Origin: a bacterium
GTDB taxonomy: Bacteria > Bacillota_I > Bacilli_A > RF39 > UBA660
DNA: 6,381 nucleotides
Assembly (NCBI GenBank): GCA_029007685.1
Contig: JAQXIG010000068.1
Coordinates: 1-6,381, forward strand
Direction: 5' to 3'
Program-made: the position numbers and the translations under genes
The notes under the pieces: generated by a model
The model's input: only the letters and a program-made list of their open reading frames with translations
Database searches by the model: none
Told to the model about the DNA's origin: nothing
Shown here: piece by piece, positions 1 to 3,546 of the stretch
Layout of the letters: each line of letters starts with the position of its first letter
How positions within the stretch are numbered: the first letter of the stretch is position 1

Positions 1-138
1 AGTAGTAAAGGAAATAATCGAGGAACAGGACTTTATCTAGTAGGAGGAATAGTGAAGAGAAGTCCACTATTTGAGAAAGAAACTAGTCTACTACACGAAT
101 ATTTCGTACAGACCTTAACCATTCATCCTAAAAAATAG
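1..138 (+). CDS. AgrC-type GHKL sensor histidine kinase, C-terminal end (partial)
   Basis: This is the 3' end of a gene that begins left of the window; 45 codons remain before the TAG stop at 136-138. The peptide opens with SSKGNNRGTGLYLVGGIV, which matches the G2-box region of the GHKL ATPase fold (HATPase_c_5 type) found in AgrC and related peptide-sensing kinases. It then shows the usual closing strand, HEYFVQTLTI. In the family, this domain binds ATP and phosphorylates a LytTR response regulator after a cyclic peptide binds the membrane sensor half. The sensor half, the H-box and the N-box lie outside the window. The gene faces agrD/agrB tail to tail, which supports a role as their receptor but does not prove it. 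The stop codon lies inside the terminator hairpin at 128-160. Family assignment is fairly secure. The specific pairing with the neighbouring peptide is inference. Confidence 0.8.
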   Translation, partial: SSKGNNRGTGLYLVGGIVKRSPLFEKETSLLHEYFVQTLTIHPKK

Positions 139-160
139 AAAATAAGTTTCTATTTTTTAG
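128..160. terminator. Bidirectional terminator between kinase and agrD
   Basis: A perfect 14-bp inverted repeat (CTAAAAAATAGAAA at 128-141 and its complement at 147-160) surrounds a 5-base loop. The arms contain runs of A and T, so either strand yields a hairpin with a U-rich arm. It sits between two convergent genes and can end both transcripts. The kinase stop codon TAG (136-138) is inside the left arm. The stem has few G/C pairs, so its efficiency is uncertain. Confidence 0.75.
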
Positions 161-209
161 CATATAAAAAGACCACATTTCATTGTAGCCTTCCCTTTTT
201 TACCCTCTA

Positions 210-335
210 TTATGCCTCAATCATAGCAGCAGGCATGTCCGGTTCATCAACTAAAATTGCAACACAAGCCGTACTTGCAGCTCCAGCAGCTAAAATCCCT
301 ATCCCAGATAATATAGTAACAAATAATTTTTTCAT
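210..335 (-). CDS. agrD: AgrD-type cyclic autoinducing peptide precursor
   Basis: This 41-codon gene has an AAGGAGG ribosome binding site at 344-350, 8 bases from its ATG (333-335), and begins 21 bases after the agrB stop. The protein has the three parts of AgrD precursors: an N-terminal hydrophobic or amphipathic leader starting MKKLFVTILSG, a small-residue region ending in the cysteine of STACVAIL, and an acidic tail with the DEPDMP box typical of AgrD. In the family, AgrB cleaves before or near the DEP motif and joins the new C-terminus to the cysteine as a thiolactone. A second protease then removes the leader. Cys24 is the only cysteine and is the predicted ring residue. Six residues separate it from the Glu of DEP; S. 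aureus AgrD has five, so the ring may be CVAIL or CVAILV. The identification is firm. The mature peptide is inferred. Confidence 0.9.
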   Translation of the reverse strand: MKKLFVTILSGIGILAAGAASTACVAILVDEPDMPAAMIEA

Positions 336-343
336 TAAAAAAT

Positions 344-350
344 CCTCCTT
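344..350 (-). promoter_or_regulatory. Ribosome binding site of agrD
   Basis: AAGGAGG on the minus strand is a full Shine-Dalgarno match. It lies 8 bases before the agrD ATG, in the short agrB-agrD gap. It fixes the start of a gene that length filters would discard, and suggests strong translation of the peptide precursor. Confidence 0.85.
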
Positions 351-356
351 AAACTT

Positions 357-962
357 TTAATTTGCAAATACATAAGTCTTATAATTATTATAAGATAAAT
401 GAAATATCTTATAAGTTAACGGATGTATTAACAAACTTTCAATTAGCATTGCTGAAACAAGTGAATTTTGAATCAAAGTTATATCAGTTATAAATATTCC
501 AATGGTATATAAAATACCTATAGATACAGTTATAGTCTTATAAATAATTCTCCTCTTTTTTCGAACTAAAGGTCTTTTCTTGGTATCAGCAGGTGCATAG
601 AATAAGAAACAGATAATAGATAAAGCTGCCAAGATAGCAAGTGCTGCTGTAGGTAAGATCATTACTTTACATAGATAAGGAATTCCTATAAAAATAATGA
701 TGGAACTGACCCAGCACATCCAACTTTTGGTCGCGTGTAATCCAAATCCTGTCACTCGTAAAAGATTAAATGTTACTAAGAGGAGAATACATTCTTTGAA
801 TATTCCTAAAATGAAACAAATAGTTAAGATAACAAACGTCTTTGTAATAGTTAGATAGGTTGCCTCGAGCCCATATCTAATCTTTTCCATTTGTATATCA
901 TCATAGCTAGGATAATAATCTTTAATGATCTTTAAAGAATATTGTAAGAATAACTTTTTCAT
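357..962 (-). CDS. agrB: AgrB-type membrane peptidase processing the autoinducing peptide
   Basis: AgrB is an integral-membrane cysteine endopeptidase that cuts the AgrD C-terminal tail and forms the peptide thiolactone. The predicted protein has 201 residues, close to the family's usual length. The catalytic pair is visible in GFGLHATKSWMC (residues 72-83): His76 and Cys83, seven residues apart as in S. aureus AgrB (His77/Cys84). The family motif YAPADTKKRPL lies at 122-132. Several hydrophobic segments (about 40-65, 85-122, 145-185) fit a polytopic membrane protein. ATG at 960-962 is chosen as start because AAGGAG (974-979) lies 11 bases upstream. An in-frame GTG at 972-974 would add four residues but overlaps that ribosome binding site. 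agrD follows after 21 bases, so the two form an operon transcribed leftward. Confidence 0.93.
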   Translation of the reverse strand: MKKLFLQYSLKIIKDYYPSYDDIQMEKIRYGLEATYLTITKTFVILTICFILGIFKECILLLVTFNLLRVTGFGLHATKSWMCWVSSIIIFIGIPYLCKVMILPTAALAILAALSIICFLFYAPADTKKRPLVRKKRRIIYKTITVSIGILYTIGIFITDITLIQNSLVSAMLIESLLIHPLTYKIFHLSYNNYKTYVFAN

Positions 963-973
963 GGCACAAATCA

Positions 974-979
974 CTCCTT
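974..979 (-). promoter_or_regulatory. Ribosome binding site of agrB
   Basis: AAGGAG on the minus strand, 11 bases before ATG 960-962. Its last base overlaps the alternative in-frame GTG at 972-974, which excludes that GTG as a start served by this site. The spacing is slightly longer than optimal. Confidence 0.65.
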
Positions 980-994
980 TACAATGCCTAGATG

Positions 995-1023
995 ACTATA
1001 ACACATAAAAATCTAAATGATGA
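995..1023 (-). promoter_or_regulatory. Candidate agrBD promoter with weak -35
   Basis: On the minus strand, TATAGT (995-1000) is a 5/6 match to the -10 consensus. The hexamer 17 bases upstream, TCATCA (1018-1023), matches TTGACA at only three positions. A good -10 with a poor -35 is typical of activator-dependent promoters. The nearest GGTTAAT repeat starts 6 bases further upstream, where an activator would contact RNA polymerase. The predicted leader is about 25-30 bases. Assigned by eye, without start-site data. Confidence 0.45.
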
Positions 1024-1029
1024 TATATA

Positions 1030-1121
1030 ATTAACCAAACGAAAAAAAAGAAAAGGATTAGACCATTTTTATTAACCAAAAGTAAATATCATTGCCGAAA
1101 ATACAAAAAAATTAACCGTTC
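1030..1121. repeat. Phased GGTTAAT-type direct repeats upstream of agrB
   Basis: Read on the minus strand, TTTGGTTAAT occurs exactly at 1030-1039 and 1071-1080. The related AACGGTTAAT lies at 1111-1120 and a degenerate copy, TTTCGGCAAT, at 1091-1100. The three strong copies are spaced 41 and 40 bases apart, and the degenerate copy sits exactly midway, giving 20-base steps over 1071-1120. The repeats share a GTTA core with LytTR (AgrA-like) half sites, which also occur as direct repeats about two helical turns apart upstream of agr promoters. The repeats are seen directly. The regulator is inferred. Confidence 0.55.
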
Positions 1122-1151
1122 GACAATTTTTGACGAAAATCGACTCAACAA

Positions 1152-1189
1152 AGTGATACACTCAATATGCGCAAAAGTTGTGATATCAC
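1152..1189. promoter_or_regulatory. Two dyads upstream of the cold-shock gene
   Basis: AGTGATACACT (1152-1162) is an interrupted palindrome with AGTG/CACT arms. GTGATATCAC (1180-1189) is a perfect 10-bp palindrome. They share GTGATA and are 27 bases apart, about 60-100 bases upstream of the csp start. They could be operator half sites or could form hairpins in the csp leader. No known operator is recognised. Confidence 0.3.
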
Positions 1190-1224
1190 GAGCAGTACCT
1201 CTGTAAAAGTAGTTTAAATATGAT
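1178..1224 (+). promoter_or_regulatory. Candidate csp promoter (two overlapping options)
   Basis: Option one is TTGTGA (1178-1183) and TGTAAA (1202-1207), 18 bases apart, each a 4/6 match. Option two uses the better -10 TATGAT (1219-1224, 5/6) with no credible -35, which would start RNA near 1231, just before the ribosome binding site. A third, weaker possibility uses TTGACG at 1130-1135 and would give a long leader of the kind some cold-shock genes carry. None is decisive. Confidence 0.3.
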
Positions 1225-1249
1225 AGGAATAGAAGGCGAGGTGGCAGTA

Positions 1250-1468
1250 ATGAGAGGAATCGTAAAATGGTTTAACAATGAAAAAGGATACGGTTTCATA
1301 GAGTATACTGAAAAAGAGGACATTTTCGTACACTACTCAGCAATTAGAAAAGATGGATACAAAACATTAGAAGAAGGGCAAGAAGTAGAATTCAAATTGC
1401 TTGAAACAGGAAAAGGTCTACAAGCTTTAGATGTAATCATTCTAAAAGAGTTAGCAACTACCAAATAA
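1250..1468 (+). CDS. csp: Cold-shock domain protein (CspA family)
   Basis: This 72-residue protein is a single cold-shock domain, the usual size for the family. It binds single-stranded RNA and DNA with low sequence specificity and is thought to keep mRNA unfolded. Both nucleic-acid binding motifs are present: RNP1 as KGYGFIEY (residues 12-19) and RNP2 as DIFVHYSAI (about 24-32). The family's N-terminal KWFNxEKGYGFI pattern is clear. ATG 1250 is chosen because GAGGTGG (1238-1244) lies 5 bases before it and because it gives the conserved N-terminus. An in-frame ATG at 1220 would add ten residues unlike the family and has no ribosome binding site. The gene ends in its own terminator, whose loop contains the stop codon. 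Whether it is cold-induced cannot be told from the sequence. Confidence 0.93.
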   Translation: MRGIVKWFNNEKGYGFIEYTEKEDIFVHYSAIRKDGYKTLEEGQEVEFKLLETGKGLQALDVIILKELATTK

Positions 1469-1480
1469 GGTAGTTTTTTT
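1456..1480 (+). terminator. Intrinsic terminator of csp
   Basis: The 7-bp stem AACTACC (1456-1462) / GGTAGTT (1469-1475) encloses loop AAATAA and is followed by a T-run reaching 1480. The csp stop codon TAA (1466-1468) lies in the loop, so the last codons encode the left arm. Confidence 0.85.
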
Positions 1481-1512
1481 CCGTCTATAAGAAGAAACAA
1501 AATGTGAAAATA

Positions 1513-1541
1513 TTGGAAAATGATTGAAAATATGCTATAAT
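1513..1541 (+). promoter_or_regulatory. Extended -10 sigma-A promoter of hpf
   Basis: TATAAT (1536-1541) is a perfect -10 preceded by TGC, an extended -10 element. TTGGAA (1513-1518) is a 4/6 match to the -35 with a 17-base spacer. Transcription should start near 1548, at the edge of the ribosome binding site (1548-1553), leaving a leader of only about 13-14 bases. Confidence 0.75.
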
Positions 1542-1561
1542 CGAAATAGGAGGGATGATAT

Positions 1562-2089
1562 ATGAAATTATCTATCAGAGGAAGTAAAATAACAATTACC
1601 GAAGCAATGGAAGAATATGTGATCGATAAGCTAAGTAAGCTTGAAAAGTACATAGAAAATAAAGAAATTACGGCCAATGTAATTGTAAAAGTTTACGGTC
1701 ATCTACATAAAGTAGAGATAACAATACCTTTAAAATCGATTATTTTAAGAGCAGAAGAAGAACAAGAAGATTTTTACACAGCTATTGATTTATTAGTAGA
1801 TAAATTAGAAAGACAAATCAGAAAAAATAAAACTCGTTTAGCTACAAAAAAAATGAAAGAAGCCAAAGAGTTTGCCTTTGACTATATAGAAGAAATAAAA
1901 GAAGATAATGCAAGTCAAATTGTAAAAAGAAAAAAAATAGAAGTAAAACCAATGAGTGAAGAAGAGGCAATTCTCCAAATGGAATTACTAGGTCATCAAT
2001 TCTATTTATACAAAGATGAAGAAACAGGTTCCCCTACTTTAATCTACAAAAGAAAAGATGGTCACTACGGAATCATCGAGGCTGAATAA
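1562..2089 (+). CDS. hpf: Long-form ribosome hibernation promoting factor
   Basis: HPF binds the decoding centre of the 30S subunit in resting cells. The long form also joins two 70S ribosomes into inactive 100S dimers. The 175-residue length is that of the long form, not the roughly 100-residue short form. Residues 1 to about 95 form the S30AE/YfiA domain (start MKLSIRGSKITITEAMEEYV). A charged linker follows, then the C-terminal dimerisation domain from about residue 120, with KPMSEEEAILQMELLGHQFY and a closing YKRKDGHYGII. AGGAGG (1548-1553) lies 8 bases before the ATG. The gene has its own promoter and terminator, and its position upstream of secA is the common Bacillota arrangement, although a lysozyme gene intervenes here. 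In relatives it is induced by stress or stationary phase; the promoter seen here looks like sigma-A. Confidence 0.95.
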   Translation: MKLSIRGSKITITEAMEEYVIDKLSKLEKYIENKEITANVIVKVYGHLHKVEITIPLKSIILRAEEEQEDFYTAIDLLVDKLERQIRKNKTRLATKKMKEAKEFAFDYIEEIKEDNASQIVKRKKIEVKPMSEEEAILQMELLGHQFYLYKDEETGSPTLIYKRKDGHYGIIEAE

Positions 2090-2099
2090 GCCTCTTTTT
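2078..2099 (+). terminator. Intrinsic terminator of hpf
   Basis: The stem GAGGCT (2078-2083) / AGCCTC (2089-2094) has loop GAATA and is followed by five T. The hpf stop TAA (2087-2089) spans the loop and the first base of the right arm. The stem is G/C-rich for this genome, so termination should be efficient. Confidence 0.85.
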
Positions 2100-2140
2100 C
2101 TATAAATTTTAATACTAATTATAAAATATAAAATATAAGA

Positions 2141-2157
2141 TATACTAATGATAGGTG
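2141..2157 (+). promoter_or_regulatory. Candidate -10 and ribosome binding site of the GH25 gene
   Basis: TATACT (2141-2146) is a 5/6 match to the -10 with no clear -35 in the surrounding A/T-rich DNA. RNA would start near 2153, at the AGGTG ribosome binding site (2153-2157), which is 5 bases before ATG 2163. This site favours 2163 over the upstream in-frame ATG at 2148, which lacks one. Confidence 0.45.
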
Positions 2158-2162
2158 AAAGT

Positions 2163-3362
2163 ATGAAAGTATCAAAAAAGAAAATAATGATAATACTAAT
2201 CATAGCTTTAATTCTAGTATTCATATTAATAGCTGCGTTAACAGTATATAAAAAAATAACGAATGATTTAAGTAAAAAAAATATCTTGATAATAAAAGAA
2301 GAACCAATCGAAGTATATGCGGATGCTAAAATTTCAGATTTTGTAAACATAAAAAATGGTAAAATTATAACCGACAAAAAAATTGACACCACAGAATTAG
2401 GAAAAAAAGAAATATCATTTCAATACAAAGATAATTATGGAAAGCATCATAGTAGAATAACGGTAGAAATAGAAGATACAACTAAACCTGTAGTTTGGGT
2501 AAGCGGTAGTTATACTTATACAATTGGTAGTAATCAAAAAATAGAAGATGCTATTTTATGCGGAGATAACTACGATAAAACTCCTATTTGTAAAATTGAA
2601 GGATTCTATGACCTAAATAAAAAAGGAAGTTACTCCTTACAATATACTGCTATAGATCATAGTGGAAATAAAGAACAGATACCTTTCACTTTAAAAGTGA
2701 TAGAAAAAAGCAAAAGTAGTAGTGACACAACTAATGGAACGAGCCTAAACCAGATAAAAAAAGATTATATAACAGAGGATGTATCATTAGGAATCGATGT
2801 TTCAAAATGGCAAGCAGATATTAATTGGGAAGAAGTAAAGAATCAAGGAATCGAATTTGCGATGATTCGTTTAGGAACTCAATCTGGAATTGGTAAAGAT
2901 TCCGTATTAGATCAATATTTTAAGAAGAATATCAAAGAAGCCAAAAAAGTAGGAATGAAAGTAGGAGTTTATTACTTCAGCTATGCATCATCTATAGAAG
3001 AAGCTAAAAACCAGGCAAAGTGGGTAATAGAGAGACTATCAGATTATCAACTAGACTTACCAGTCGTATTTGACTGGGAATGTTACAATTATTTTAATTC
3101 GTTTCAAATTAGCTTACATGACTTAAATGAAATAGTCAACACCTTCTTAAAAATAATAGAAGAAAATGGTTATCAACCGATGTTTTATGGAAGTAAAAAT
3201 TATTTAGAAAAAATATGGACTAACATTAATTATGATATTTGGTTAGCACATTATACAAAACAGACCAATTATCAAGGTGATTATAAGATGTGGCAATTTA
3301 CTAGTAGTGGTCGTATTTCAGGCATTTCTTCACTGGTAGATATCGATATCATGAAAAAATAG
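2163..3362 (+). CDS. Membrane-anchored GH25 lysozyme with two Ig-like domains
   Basis: This predicted 399-residue cell-surface muramidase should cleave the MurNAc-GlcNAc bond of peptidoglycan. Residues 1-7 are lysine-rich and 8-28 form one transmembrane or uncleaved signal segment, so the protein is probably tethered to the outer face of the membrane. Two Ig-like domains (about 45-107 and 108-182; DUF5011-like, with Cys133 and Cys143 perhaps disulfide-linked) form a stalk. A Ser/Thr/Asn-rich linker (183-197) leads to the GH25 barrel (about 208-399). That domain shows the family start GIDVSKWQADINW, the catalytic DxE in PVVFDWE (Asp304, Glu306), YDIWLAHYT, and the closing MWQFTSSG...VDID. It is complete to the usual GH25 C-terminus and has no extra wall-binding repeats. 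It sits between hpf and secA with its own terminator. Housekeeping wall remodelling is more likely than a phage endolysin, because of the membrane anchor. Confidence 0.9.
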   Translation: MKVSKKKIMIILIIALILVFILIAALTVYKKITNDLSKKNILIIKEEPIEVYADAKISDFVNIKNGKIITDKKIDTTELGKKEISFQYKDNYGKHHSRITVEIEDTTKPVVWVSGSYTYTIGSNQKIEDAILCGDNYDKTPICKIEGFYDLNKKGSYSLQYTAIDHSGNKEQIPFTLKVIEKSKSSSDTTNGTSLNQIKKDYITEDVSLGIDVSKWQADINWEEVKNQGIEFAMIRLGTQSGIGKDSVLDQYFKKNIKEAKKVGMKVGVYYFSYASSIEEAKNQAKWVIERLSDYQLDLPVVFDWECYNYFNSFQISLHDLNEIVNTFLKIIEENGYQPMFYGSKNYLEKIWTNINYDIWLAHYTKQTNYQGDYKMWQFTSSGRISGISSLVDIDIMKK

Positions 3363-3438
3363 GATAAGAGAAAATGATGAAAAAATCGGCGTTACGAAGA
3401 ACATATAGTACTAAAAGATGCTGACTATATTATAAAAT

Positions 3439-3476
3439 AAATAGCAGAGGAAATAGAAAAATCTGCTATTTTTCTT
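3439..3476 (+). terminator. Intrinsic terminator of the GH25 gene
   Basis: A 10-bp perfect stem, AAATAGCAGA (3439-3448) / TCTGCTATTT (3462-3471), encloses a 13-base A-rich loop and is followed by T-rich sequence. It lies about 80 bases after the lysozyme stop and isolates secA from upstream transcription. Confidence 0.8.
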
Positions 3477-3495
3477 TGAAATCATAAGGAAAAAC

Positions 3496-3524
3496 TAGTC
3501 ATATAAAAAAATACTTGATATAAT
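3496..3524 (+). promoter_or_regulatory. Extended -10 sigma-A promoter of secA
   Basis: TATAAT (3519-3524) is preceded by TGA, an extended -10. TAGTCA (3496-3501) is a 4/6 match to the -35, with a 17-base spacer. RNA should start near 3531, giving a leader of about 16 bases that is little more than the AGGAG ribosome binding site (3534-3538). I see no room for a SecM- or riboswitch-type leader. Confidence 0.7.
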
Positions 3525-3546
3525 AAAAAACACAGGAGATGATAAC

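Noticed and set aside
963..974. In-frame GTG start four codons upstream of the chosen agrB ATG
   Set aside because: The GTG overlaps the only Shine-Dalgarno sequence (AAGGAG at 974-979), so it could not be served by it.
1121..1145. TCGA/TTTT...AAAA/TCGA imperfect inverted repeat
   Set aside because: Short A/T-rich arms with a three-base bulge are expected by chance in this sequence.
1220..1249. In-frame ATG giving a cold-shock protein ten residues longer
   Set aside because: No ribosome binding site precedes it and the added residues are outside the conserved domain; ATG 1250 has GAGGTGG at good spacing.
1333..1677. Minus-strand open frame across csp and hpf
   Set aside because: It is antisense to two clear genes, has no ribosome binding site, and its product resembles no family; it arises from the A/T-rich code on the opposite strand.
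2039..2392. Minus-strand open frame with a hydrophobic product across the hpf end and GH25 start
   Set aside because: The apparent membrane-like sequence is the antisense of Lys/Asp/Ile-rich codons; it lies over two well-supported genes.
3374..3424. Short ORF of 16 codons starting ATGATGAAAAAA between GH25 and secA
   Set aside because: It has only a weak purine-rich stretch upstream, no recognisable product, and lies in the 3' untranslated region before the terminator.
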